Assembly (NCBI GenBank): GCA_048013815.1
Contig: CM106586.1
Span: 23,436,001 to 23,500,000, forward strand
Direction of reading: 5' to 3'
Length of the DNA: 64,000 bases
Source: Setoptus koraiensis
Taxonomy: Eukaryota; Arthropoda
Of the stretch, positions 9,466 through 19,499 are shown one piece after another (positions within the stretch are counted from its first letter, which is position 1; the number at the start of each line of letters is the position of its first letter). The position numbers and the translations under genes are program-made. The notes beneath the pieces are model-generated. The model saw only the letters and a program-made list of their open reading frames with translations. It had not been told where the DNA came from and did not search any database.

Positions 9466-9986
9466 TTGTCCCCTCAGTCGATGGACTGAGGCGGGGAGAT
9501 CGTAGGTCGGGAAGGTGCTGTTGATTTACCACTCCCCAGTTCTCCCTCAATCTCCCAAATCTTCAGGAAAACTAAAGAAAAAGAAATACTTCAGCTGACG
9601 AGAAAAAAAGTGTGACAAATATTGTGACCGATCTACAGCGTTTAGTGTTGTGACCGATCGATAGTGTGACCGATCTACAGCGTTTAGTGTTGTGACCGAT
9701 CGATAGTGTGACCGATCTACAGCGTTTAGTGTTGTGACCGATCGATAGTGTGACCGATCTCTAGCCTTCAGTGTTGTGACCGATCGATAGTGTGACATTT
9801 CTCCTTAAAAGTTTAATCGATATTTGTCACGATATTGGTCACACTTTTTTCTCGTCAGCTGAAAATTTTCTTTTTCTTTAGTTTTCTGGAGATTTGGGAG
9901 AGTGAGGGAGAACAGGGGAGTAGAAAATCGATAGAACCTTCCCGACCTACGATCTCTCTACCTCAGTCCACCGACTGAGGGGACAC
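9466..9986. mobile_element. Foldback-type element with long inverted ends
   Basis: Left arm about 9466-9640 and right arm about 9815-9986 are inverted copies with scattered mismatches. Both begin TGTCCCCTCAGTCG, which itself forms a CCTCAGTC/GACTGAGG hairpin. Both continue through GATCGTAGGTCGGGAAGG, a CT-rich part, AACTAAAGAAAAAGAAA and CAGCTGACGAGAAAAAA to GTGTGAC. The centre is an array of 42-bp repeats. There is no transposase ORF, so it is non-autonomous and resembles foldback or MITE families. I could not identify a clear target-site duplication. Confidence 0.7.
9624..9798. repeat. Tandem array, 42-bp unit, about 4 copies
   Basis: Unit TGTGACCGATCTACAGCG followed by TTTAGTGT and TGTGACCGATCGATAG. 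The last copy is more diverged. The array fills the core of the foldback element and gives a meaningless 14-residue repeat ORF on the minus strand. Confidence 0.85.
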
Positions 9987-10347
9987 CAATTTATGTTGGA
10001 TTCTAACAACTTGATCCCTAACTACAACTTATAGATACTGTATTTATTTATTTAGCAACAATTTAATAAGATGGTCAATACTAGACACTGACTTTTTCAC
10101 TTTTGTTTTTTAATGAACGTATATTATCATGGTTTGTAATACTCCGTAGATCTAGTAGTTTTATAAGTTGTTGCGCCTTCGTCATCAATTAAATCGGATT
10201 TTCCAGAGTGAACAGGCTTTCCTCCCCGATTCAATTTCTGGTAAATAATAATTTTTGGTGTTTAACGGGTATATTTGGTGCCGTGGAGTGTTTAATTAGA
10301 AATCGGATACGGACTAGGCTCAGAAGCCGGGATAAGGACCATATAGT

Positions 10348-10731
10348 ATGACCTATTTTGTTCACAACTCCTTCTCCGAAGGCTTCGCATATGAACATGA
10401 GGGCGATGACGACGACGAACCATTCAATGAAACTAGAGCTGACGACCAGGACCGTAATAATATCACCTCGTCCGATGATAAGCCACGCATTTTGATAATG
10501 GGACTCAGAAGAAGTAGTAAATCATCCACCCAAAAAGTTACCTTCCACAAAATTTCACCTAATGAGACGCTATTTTTAGAAAGCACAAACAAAATAGTGA
10601 AAGACGACATATCGGATTCCTCCTTTGTTTCGTTTGTCATCTGGGATTTTCCTGGTCAAATAGATTTCTGTGATCCAACCTTTGATTCAAAGCACATTTT
10701 CGGCAAATCTTTCTTTCGCTTTGCAAAATAG
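10348..10731 (+). pseudogene. Truncated RagC/RagD GTPase copy
   Basis: The first 117 or so residues match the N-terminal half of the Rag GTPase C/D family, which works with RagA/B in amino-acid signalling to TORC1 at the lysosome. Clear blocks are [58 protein letters not shown] and [16 protein letters not shown]. The match ends abruptly after IFG, and the remaining two thirds of a GTPase (about 390 residues) are missing in frame. The P-loop reads GLRRSSKSS where the family has GLRRSGKSS, so the key Gly is lost. No donor site lies at the break. A weak echo of the later Rag segment (SDAG...IFSGLLSNLTDNLI) appears at 10893-10990. Most likely a decayed gene copy. The absence of introns would fit a retrocopy, but no poly(A) tail is visible. 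Confidence 0.72.
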
Positions 10732-12404
10732 ATCGCTTGTCTGATCCCAAACAGTCGTCCAACCTGCGCCTTCTAGGTCCCACCAGCAGCAGCCAATGTG
10801 ATGTGGGTTGCATCAGTGTGCATTCTATTTTCTTACACCTCATAGAACGGACATTCCGTGGAACCAATATTTCGTAGTCATAGATTTCACGCATGTCTGA
10901 CGCTGGAAATACTTATATTTATCACTATGAGAGATGTATATTTTCAGGTCTTCTCTCCAACCTCACCGATAATCTTATTTCGAAAGATGCTTTGAAAAAA
11001 GGGGACAGGGGGGGGGGGAAAGCGTCATTCACAAATTTCCAGCAAACTTTGGAAAAAAAATATACATGTACAAATCGTTGAAACCTCGGACGACAATGAC
11101 CTAGCTAGTCTTGTTAATCTCGCCACAGTGAACTGTACGGACTGATTCAATTTCAACACAAACGTAATGCATTAAGAGAATTCTGGAGTAAATGGGCTCA
11201 CTTTGCATAACATTGTGCTTCCGTTCTTCGAATGAGGTTCGTTCTTCATAGCGAGCTATCACCCCGAGAGATTGCCTAAACATGAATGTTTAGCTTCGAT
11301 TGATGGTAGGTAGTAATTTGCGAATCAAAATGCTGTCTTTCATCTTGATTCGCCGTATTCTGACTATTTCGAGTCATTCCTCCCGGAAGTATTCGCTTGC
11401 TGATAATGAGCGGATCAAATGTTTTATGTCAATCCTATGACAGTTTTATGACTTAATGCTAAACCGAACAATTACATTTACGCTAAAGGTGGAGACAGCG
11501 GCCTATCTGGACGTAAGATATATGCTGTGGTTCCCAACACGTAACAATACTGTTGCGCGACTCTCCATCATGATCATCATATTATTGAGTAACATATGAC
11601 TCATAATGTACCGGTAGAATCGTTGTGAAAATCGACAAGCGCAACAATACTAATCCTATTTAATGTTCCCAACCTTCAGTATAAATTTATAAATAACTCA
11701 TAAACAAGTATTAATAAACGTACCGATGCATCGATTGTGACAGATCTTACATAGACTACATCTACATACTTAACTAATACGCAGCAGAACACTTACATTG
11801 TTAGCGGACGATGAATGTTGATAGCGCCAAAAGAATGATTTGCGAAAATGAACGAGTTAAATTGAAAACTAAATCTAGCCCAGTCTCTAACGTATCGTCG
11901 TGTAGTATATTGATGAAATTATCGAGACAAACCTTATCAAATCCAATATCAGGCATTTCGTCATTATCTTAGGTCCCGTATCGAAGGTAGGTGAGCGCGC
12001 TTCTTCATAGAGGTCCGTTGAATCAACATGCGTGCTCTTCGATTGGATCATTCAATCTAAATCGTCGACCCCATTAACTACAAACAGAACAAACATCGAC
12101 TACCGACTGACGAGTTGACAATGATGAACTCTACCTCAATTAGATAGATTTGCAACATTTCTGTTGCCAATAATATATATGAATACCAATAGCACGTTCC
12201 TAGTTGGTTCGATAAATTAATTATAGTATCTCTAAAATCAATTTCTCATCATATTATATCCTCACCATAAACGTATACATCAATAACAACTTATATGACA
12301 ATTCATATGATGATGTATACATGTCGCGTCCCGGTACATATATACATGTACATGTATATATCGTGGCACCCGACTTCTAGGGATTAATATATAAATTCAC
12401 CAGA
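10732..12404. other. Noncoding region before Dicer
   Basis: 1.7 kb with no convincing gene. It contains a G-run at about 11008-11020, a possible Rag remnant near 10893-10990 and AT-rich DNA towards Dicer. Confidence 0.5.
12339..12360. promoter_or_regulatory. 22-bp perfect palindrome upstream of Dicer
   Basis: TATATACATGT followed by its exact reverse complement, ending 44 bases before the Dicer ATG. It could be a binding site or a leader hairpin. Related ATGTATACATG words occur about 20-30 bases upstream. Confidence 0.4.
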
Positions 12405-15400
12405 ATGCACATCAATGATGAGCTAGAGCAATACCACCTTGACCGGCTCGCTCGAGGAGATCCTCTACCAAGAGCTGAGCGACGGCCATATCAACAAGAG
12501 TTAAGCGAGATCTCCATCAGAGAGAACACAATTGTATTTTTGGGCACAGGATGTGGAAAGACGTTCATATCGGTTATGCTTATCAGTAGCGCCGAAATCA
12601 GTTCTCAAATTGTGCAAGAAAATAAAAGAATCGTCTTTTTGGCTCCTACGCAAGACCTGACTAAGCAACAGGCCGAATATTTACAAAAGCAAACACGTTA
12701 TAGATGCAAGGTGTATTGCGGACGTTCATCGCGTGTCGGCCGTCACATCGATCTTTGGACAAGAGAAAACTGGGAAGAGGAGTTCAGCACTATTGAGGTT
12801 GCCGTTATGACAGCCCAAATATTTGCCAACGCAATATCTACAAACATATTAGATTGGGAAAGATTTGCTGTGGTTATATTTGATGAGGGACATCACATTG
12901 CGCCCACGAAAAACAATGAGGAGTCTGGGCATGCCTATAGCCAAATTATGAGACATTATAGGGGTTATTATCGCAATAAACCGACCACCCATTCAAGGCC
13001 GCGTCTATTGATACTTACAGCCAGTCTCATCAATTGTATGCCCAAAAATAAGGATAATATTCGGGAACAAGTCCAATATTTAGAGAGAATGTATCAGGCG
13101 AAATGCAGAACAAATCTTGACGTGCAAGGTTCGTTGCCTCATTTCGTAATATTCTCATATGATTGCGACCAAATTACGTCCCGCAATGACAGTATCGTGC
13201 GCTTGTTCGCAGCTATCGAAAACAGTCTTGAAGGTGCGCTGCTAATCAAAAAAGCTAAAAGGGTCAAAACAAAAATAGGCAACCTCTCGAACAAAGAAAT
13301 CAAAATGCTTAAATACTTGCAAAGACTAAAATTATCCGCCGCATGTTACAGCATTAAACCGAAGCAATTTCCTGACATATTCCAAGGTTTGATCAAGGTG
13401 CGACAACGCCTCGGTGTATGGACCTTGTTCATGTTGATAAAGTTATTTGCTGATACAATTGCCAAAGTTAATGGGCTCACCACGAGAGAAGCTAATATGA
13501 TGAGATGCTATGACGAGCTTGTCAAACTCCTGACAATAACAAAATCAAGAATTGAATCCATTCTAATTCCTCCGGGGAATGTCCCAAATCATCCGGATTT
13601 GCTCCTAGGGACGGCAAGTGCAAAAATGCGAGCACTTCTCGACCTGTTGAAAAGAGAGTATCTTCGTAGTGAGGCCACCCAAACTAAGTTCTCATGCATA
13701 GTCTTCGTCCGAAGCAGATTGGAGACTGTTGGTCTTGCCAGTTGGATGAAGCAAGTATCGCAACATTGCATAGATTACCAATTTCTTCGTCCTGACTATG
13801 CAATCGGTTTGGCAGCGGCACAAACATCCAAATATTCTTGTGTAACCAAGCGAACTCCGGAAGAACAGATGACAATGTTGAAGAATTTTCGAAATTCAAC
13901 ATTGAACGTTATATTGACCACCTCTGTCCTTGAGGAGGGAATCGATCTGCCTGTCTGTTCCACGGTGGTACGATACGACTGTGCCAATAATCTTCGAGAA
14001 TATATTCAATCTAGGGGAAGGGCCAGAAAGTCTGATTCGAGATACATTAGTTTGTGCGAGTCCGGCAAAATGTCGGAAACAATCGAAAGATTGAAGATGT
14101 TCAATGATATGGAGTCAGCTCTGTTGGAATATTTCAGAATGGACTACGCCGGCTCTATATCCCCGAGTCTTTTGCAAACAACCGAAATAGGCATCAAAGA
14201 GAGGGATGAGTGTTTTCAGCCTAACGATAGAGTGTGCATCACCACTCCTGTGGCTGCCACACTGTTGTCCATGTATTTTTACTATTCAGCCAAGGGCGCA
14301 CCTTACGTTCCTCAACCTCAGGTTGTGCGCTTCAAAATCTCTAGCGAACCTACAGTTATCCAGAGCACTCTTTATCTGCCAAGTGGCTGTACTTTTCGAG
14401 AAGGCATCAAGGGCAAGCCCAAAAGTAATGTTAGGGATGCAGATTTGTCGGCTGCTTTGGAGGCCATCAAGAAGCTACACGAGCTTGGAGAAATTGACGA
14501 AAATTGTGTGCCATACAGAGTCACGCCGAAAAATATCAATAAAGAACTATCGAAATTGAAAGTTCTACCAGAAGATGTCCTAGCTAAAATACTTGAAGTG
14601 GATAATACTAAAGAAGAACCTCGCCAGGAGTTTACCTCTGCGATGAGAGAAACGAAAGCCAATTTGATCGATCATACAATGAACAAGACTTACAGTATTT
14701 TTGGCCTCAAGTTTATTCCTGTGAAAGTTAGAGATGATATGTCGCAATATTTCCAACCAATGGTGATAGGTATCATAACAGACATTAGTTCACACGAAAT
14801 GACTAAAGTCATGCCTCGTCTTCTTTACAATCATTATGGAATATTCAAGTTAGAAATAGTCGAGATGACCAACCAGTTAGTGCTCAATTTGAGAGACCAT
14901 GGGTATCATTTGAACTACATGCTGAACTACTTAAGACGCTGCTTTGGGATGTACAATATCAGTATGAACTCCCTCAAAAATCATTGCCCATTGTACTTAG
15001 TGCCATTGAAGAGAAATGCGGCACCTGGATCCGATCCGAGAAAAATAATTGACGAATCAGCTATGAGAGATTCATACAAATCTGAAAACTTTAATCGTGT
15101 AGTCCGTGAAGAAGATATAGTCATAATGTCGAGAAACATAGTTCAAGGGAGACAAACCGGTTTTTACCTAGTTGAAAAAATACTCTTTCATGTGGGGCCC
15201 CATTCGCGACACACAGACATTACGAATGAGACAATAACATTTGCTGAGTATGCCAAAACGACGTACGGCCTGAAGCATGTAAATCCGAACCAGTGCGTTG
15301 TACGAGTTAGACCACTTAGCAAAGATGCTGCTAACTTGATAGGCTGCAAAAAAATCAGGCGCAATTACATGTCTGCTCCCATGCATTTTTTACAGGATAA

Positions 15401-17615
15401 CATTGAATACTTCCATTCGGACCCCAACTATCACCTGCAATCATTCTGCTTACCGCCGATTATGTATCGGATCTTCCAAGTGAGGGCCATTCAACATGTT
15501 GTAGATGATATGACGCCAGGACCAAAAGAGCCCATGTCGTACAACAGAGCTGATGAGATAGTTCCAGATGAACTAATGGATAGTGATGATGCGGTTGACG
15601 AGCAGGTTAAAATTGGTTCGGAGTCGGACGAAAAAAATCCAAACGATTTCGCTAGTGGAGAAGAAATGTCGGCTGAATCACCAGACGAAGAATCCGAGGA
15701 GTCTGAAGTTGCTGACCTTGACTCTGATTCGGACAGTTCAACCGATGCAAACACACACCTGCGATTGCAAGCCCTAGAATGCGATCATAATGACCGAGAG
15801 TTTTTCCGCTGGAATCCAGAGGATTACCAAACAGCAAATTTACGAAAACTAACATACGATTTTCAGTTTCATTCCGGCGACATGTTTCGCAATTACAAAG
15901 ACAAATTTTCCAACTTTGATATTGACATTAGAATATTAGCAACGGAACTGTCACCTGTGCTGGGAAATCTTCTTGATGCTATTATGGAATTGGAGTCCAA
16001 ACTGACCACTGATGAGAATTTGCCTGACGATGATCAGTTAGAAAAAGACGATGCTAAAGTGGACCGATCGGCCCAGGATGAAATGAAATTTGACGTTTTC
16101 GCACTCGATGCCGAACAGTCTAGAATCGAACCTATGCTGAAAGCATTCACACTGAGACGAGCTAGGGATCCATATGACCTGGAACGCTACGAAAACGTTG
16201 GAGATTCTTTCCTCAAGATGAGTGCTAGTGTTTATCTTTATAACAGACTTGACGGCAAAGAAGGATCACTGAGTCAACTGAGATCAAGCCTGGTTTCGAA
16301 CGCAACATTAAGCGAGTTGGCCTCACGAAAAAAACTCGGAAACCTTGCAGTAACCAGATCGTGTAATGTCCAATATCTCAGCTACTTGTTCGGTGGTAGT
16401 GTCACAAAGAAGGACTTGGATCAAGTTAAGAATCGATTGAAAAGTAAAGATTTGGCCGACATCTTCGAAGCCATTGTTGGCTGTCAGGTTGTACACTTTG
16501 GTCAGGCGCAAGCGTTTGCAACCTTGCGATGGTTAGGAATGAATTTGCTAGATGACGTTGAGCTATCATCGATTATGGAAAATCAAAGAATGATGATCCT
16601 CGCCTCAAATAATAGTTCACTTGATGCGTCTCAAGCCTCGCACCTTGCAAAGTTGGCATGTAGAGTGAAGAACTTTGAGAACATTATCGGCTATAAATTC
16701 AATGACAAACGCCACATAGTTCAAGCGTTCACCCACCCAACGTGCATCGAAAACGAGGTCACAAGATCCTACCAGCGCCTAGAATTTCTGGGCGACGCTA
16801 TTCTAGATTATCTTGTCACACGTCACATATTTCAACGTGATAGTTCCCTGCAACCTGGTCAGATAACCGATATCAGAGCAGCTCTCGTCAACAATTATAC
16901 CTTTGCAAGGCTAGCTCTGAGGCACAAGTATGATTTATACATCATGCATAACCAGCAAACTTTACTCGATGAGCTGAATCGGGTTCGATCTATTACTAAT
17001 GAGCTTACCGAGAGTAATGTCGCGGTCGATTTTGAGAGTCTGCTAGAGTTTGATGACATAGTAAAGTTGCTCGCTGATATATTTGAATCGGTTGCAGGAG
17101 CTATCTTTTTAGATTCAGGAAGTTCTCTGGATACTGTTTGGTCAATTTACTATCCGATCATGAAAGACGCTATAGAAAAAGAACTTCGTGAGCCCTCGAA
17201 GAACCCCGTTAGGTACCTGCATGAGTTATTCACCGGTCCCGAAACTTTAAGCTTCGACAAGATGAGCGAACTCGAAACTGATCACAGTAAAACAGTGGCG
17301 TGCCGAATTAAAGGCATAGGTGAATTTAGGGGTGTCGGACAAAATTACAAAGTTGCAAGGCTAAGAGCCGCTCTTGAGGCTATAAAGCACTTACCGTCTC
17401 AAGAAGAGATAGCTTCGTTGAATTTGGAGCAAAACAAGTTGCACGAACCGAGAAAAGTAGCTCAACAAAGCAAAAAGTCAGAACGCTCAACTCACCGAGG
17501 AAGAGGAGGGCCAAGTCGATCCGACCGAATACAACCATCAGGGATGGGATTCTTACGGCAAACTGATAACAGAACACAAAATAGATCTAGTGACAGTAAC
17601 TGGTGGAGGCGCTAA
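12405..17615 (+). CDS. Dcr: Dicer ribonuclease, complete and intronless
   Basis: 1736 residues in one frame. Cuts long dsRNA or hairpins into small RNAs for RNA interference. Domains in order: DExH helicase with Walker A GTGCGKT (47-53), DEGHH (160-164), LTAS (204-207) and motif VI QSRGRARKSDSR (535-546); the Dicer dimerisation domain (about 610-695); a PAZ region (about 880-1030, diverged); an acidic linker (about 1045-1115); RNase IIIa; RNase IIIb; a dsRNA-binding domain (about 1598-1664); and a basic Arg/Ser tail. All eight RNase III metal-binding positions are present: E1263, D1267, D1352, E1355 and E1460, D1464, D1558, E1561. An intact Walker A favours a Dicer-2-like, ATP-using enzyme over insect Dicer-1, but PAZ and phylogeny would decide. 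DEGHH replaces the usual DECH. A 5.2-kb Dicer with no intron is unusual. An AATAAA follows at 17906. Confidence 0.96.
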   Translation: MHINDELEQYHLDRLARGDPLPRAERRPYQQELSEISIRENTIVFLGTGCGKTFISVMLISSAEISSQIVQENKRIVFLAPTQDLTKQQAEYLQKQTRYRCKVYCGRSSRVGRHIDLWTRENWEEEFSTIEVAVMTAQIFANAISTNILDWERFAVVIFDEGHHIAPTKNNEESGHAYSQIMRHYRGYYRNKPTTHSRPRLLILTASLINCMPKNKDNIREQVQYLERMYQAKCRTNLDVQGSLPHFVIFSYDCDQITSRNDSIVRLFAAIENSLEGALLIKKAKRVKTKIGNLSNKEIKMLKYLQRLKLSAACYSIKPKQFPDIFQGLIKVRQRLGVWTLFMLIKLFADTIAKVNGLTTREANMMRCYDELVKLLTITKSRIESILIPPGNVPNHPDLLLGTASAKMRALLDLLKREYLRSEATQTKFSCIVFVRSRLETVGLASWMKQVSQHCIDYQFLRPDYAIGLAAAQTSKYSCVTKRTPEEQMTMLKNFRNSTLNVILTTSVLEEGIDLPVCSTVVRYDCANNLREYIQSRGRARKSDSRYISLCESGKMSETIERLKMFNDMESALLEYFRMDYAGSISPSLLQTTEIGIKERDECFQPNDRVCITTPVAATLLSMYFYYSAKGAPYVPQPQVVRFKISSEPTVIQSTLYLPSGCTFREGIKGKPKSNVRDADLSAALEAIKKLHELGEIDENCVPYRVTPKNINKELSKLKVLPEDVLAKILEVDNTKEEPRQEFTSAMRETKANLIDHTMNKTYSIFGLKFIPVKVRDDMSQYFQPMVIGIITDISSHEMTKVMPRLLYNHYGIFKLEIVEMTNQLVLNLRDHGYHLNYMLNYLRRCFGMYNISMNSLKNHCPLYLVPLKRNAAPGSDPRKIIDESAMRDSYKSENFNRVVREEDIVIMSRNIVQGRQTGFYLVEKILFHVGPHSRHTDITNETITFAEYAKTTYGLKHVNPNQCVVRVRPLSKDAANLIGCKKIRRNYMSAPMHFLQDNIEYFHSDPNYHLQSFCLPPIMYRIFQVRAIQHVVDDMTPGPKEPMSYNRADEIVPDELMDSDDAVDEQVKIGSESDEKNPNDFASGEEMSAESPDEESEESEVADLDSDSDSSTDANTHLRLQALECDHNDREFFRWNPEDYQTANLRKLTYDFQFHSGDMFRNYKDKFSNFDIDIRILATELSPVLGNLLDAIMELESKLTTDENLPDDDQLEKDDAKVDRSAQDEMKFDVFALDAEQSRIEPMLKAFTLRRARDPYDLERYENVGDSFLKMSASVYLYNRLDGKEGSLSQLRSSLVSNATLSELASRKKLGNLAVTRSCNVQYLSYLFGGSVTKKDLDQVKNRLKSKDLADIFEAIVGCQVVHFGQAQAFATLRWLGMNLLDDVELSSIMENQRMMILASNNSSLDASQASHLAKLACRVKNFENIIGYKFNDKRHIVQAFTHPTCIENEVTRSYQRLEFLGDAILDYLVTRHIFQRDSSLQPGQITDIRAALVNNYTFARLALRHKYDLYIMHNQQTLLDELNRVRSITNELTESNVAVDFESLLEFDDIVKLLADIFESVAGAIFLDSGSSLDTVWSIYYPIMKDAIEKELREPSKNPVRYLHELFTGPETLSFDKMSELETDHSKTVACRIKGIGEFRGVGQNYKVARLRAALEAIKHLPSQEEIASLNLEQNKLHEPRKVAQQSKKSERSTHRGRGGPSRSDRIQPSGMGFLRQTDNRTQNRSSDSNWWRR

Positions 17616-17664
17616 TGTAAATCCAATCGACAGGTCACATGATAGCTTCGAGCCCAGGCTGGCT

Positions 17665-17688
17665 CAGAGAGAGAGAGAGAGAGAGAGA
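17665..17688. repeat. GA microsatellite
   Basis: About 12 GA units in the Dicer 3' untranslated region. Confidence 0.9.
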
Positions 17689-17905
17689 CGTCTGGTCTTC
17701 CAGGCAGGCGGAAAAAGGTTCAACACATCCCATAATCATATCGAGAACATGGACGAAAATGTCGTCCACAACTTTTTCAGTCCACTAAATGGTGGATGAG
17801 AAAATGTGCGAAAGATGGTCCATGTTCCATAATACATTAATATCATCATATCCAATATATAATCTTGTTTGTAGCAGTTAAAAATTTATCTCTTTATCCT
17901 AATCA

Positions 17906-17911
17906 ATAAAA
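17906..17911 (+). terminator. Dicer poly(A) signal AATAAA
   Basis: AATAAA 291 bases after the Dicer stop codon. Confidence 0.55.
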
Positions 17912-17963
17912 AAGTTATCAACAAAATCCCAACGCGAATTATCCCAAACATACCAAACATACA

Positions 17964-18830
17964 TTAGACGCAGAACTTACTGTGCATCCGAACACTACAC
18001 GTTATTACCGGTAATTCGGATGCTAGATCCACTGCGAATTCATCCTTCGACAGTATGATGCTTGTACCATAGGTAGAGCATAGAGATAGTTGTAACTCGG
18101 ACTCTATCGGAAGTACTAGTCCCCAGATTATTTTCCGTTTCGTTGTTAGTTCAAACCCTCCTGTCTTCAATTGAACGCCTAGCGATCACGCAAGGTCATA
18201 TGTATTTTTACATTGACGGGCACATACGGCTCAAGTGTCACCTCCGATGAGGGATGATTCGCCAGACCCAAAATTTGGGCCATTTTCTAGAAGCATAACT
18301 TTGGTTGTTCGATGTATCGATAGATGGCGATAAGTGCAACAATCCATGCATGCATTTTTATATCGGCCCCAATTTCCAATGGCAATTCACCGTGTATTTT
18401 CACCTATGATTTCGGATACAGCTAATCATACTATGCTGAAATAATATCTACCGCAGACTTGTGTGCTGCTATCAAATGTCAAATTGACGGGCAAATGTAA
18501 CCAATAATCCAAACAATTGATTGGATAAGAAACATATCGGAGAGTGAAATTTTCTGCTGCGACAGAATAATCACTGACTTTTAAAGCGAGACGGTCGGAC
18601 GGGCTAGTTCCCTGTGGAAGGTTCTCGATAGACCGTGCACGACGGTCGAAGTGTCTAGTGTCAGACTCGCGGCTTTCGAGCCCGAACTTGAACAAATGTG
18701 ATAGCATGTAAGAACGAAATCGGTGATTAAAACTACTGAAAATAACTTCATTCGTCTGAGTTATTCTCATTTTCCTAAGTCCAAACCCATTTTTCTCTCT
18801 TATAGTTTTCATTTGATTCGGATTGTACAC
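17964..18830 (-). other. Possible decayed coding sequence
   Basis: Three neighbouring minus-strand stretches have protein-like residue use but lie in frames broken by stops: 18830-18426 (FTLRYVSYPINCLDYWLHL), about 18410-18190 (HGELPLEIGADIKMHAWIV, then MAQILGLANHPSSEVTLEP) and 18170-17964 (GFELTTKRKIIWGLVLPIE). No donor and acceptor pair joins them cleanly. I do not recognise the family. It could be a dead gene copy or chance. Confidence 0.2.
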
Positions 18831-19499
18831 AGTTCGTCATTCTTCTTCGCCAGCATTTCGAAAGGCTGGAACTATCTAATTGATTCTGCTAGAAAATGAA
18901 GCTCTCTGGACATTGCAAAAACTGCATCCTGTGCGCGAAAATGGAAGCGCAGAAATGACAAATGAAAAAAAAATCAACAGGAACTATCGTGGTCTCACAT
19001 GACGAACATGGATCTAAACTTGAATTTTTATGACAGTAAGTCGAAAATTTGATCATTTTCGGAAAAGAAAATTATTCATATACGAGTCATGAAAAGTTAG
19101 CAAGGCTGGCAAAAGATCTAGCGCTCAATTCGGGATCGCATAAATTTCAGCGGCGTGGACAAGATTGCATATTTGCACAAACTTGGTTCCACAAAGGATA
19201 AAGGGGCCCAAGTGAGCTGGGTAAAATACTAGAGATTCGTGCTCTAATGCATAAATGAATGTATAAATGAATGTATAAGGCGAGCTGGGATGTGGATGCC
19301 TTGCACTGGCAACAATTACCATCAATAAAAGTTTTGATTGATAGTTGAATGTGAATGAAATAAAGAAAAAAGAAATAAATTCTTTTTCCCGCAACGATGT
19401 CTCGGTATTGCTGCAGCGATGCATTGGCGGCGCTGAAGAGTTGAAGGAATAACTAGAAATTGGTCATGTGAATACAATTACAATGTGAAGCGAGATGGT
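18831..19499. other. Noncoding, mixed composition
   Basis: No gene seen. This is the border between the AT-rich gene-dense part and the GC-rich desert that starts near 19.5 kb. Confidence 0.4.

Noticed and set aside
9547-9798. Repeat protein with a 14-residue unit
   Set aside because: It is the 42-bp DNA array translated; another frame would serve as well, and there is no independent sign of coding.
10637-10894. Minus-strand ORF opposite the Rag fragment end
   Set aside because: No recognisable domain, overlaps decayed sequence.
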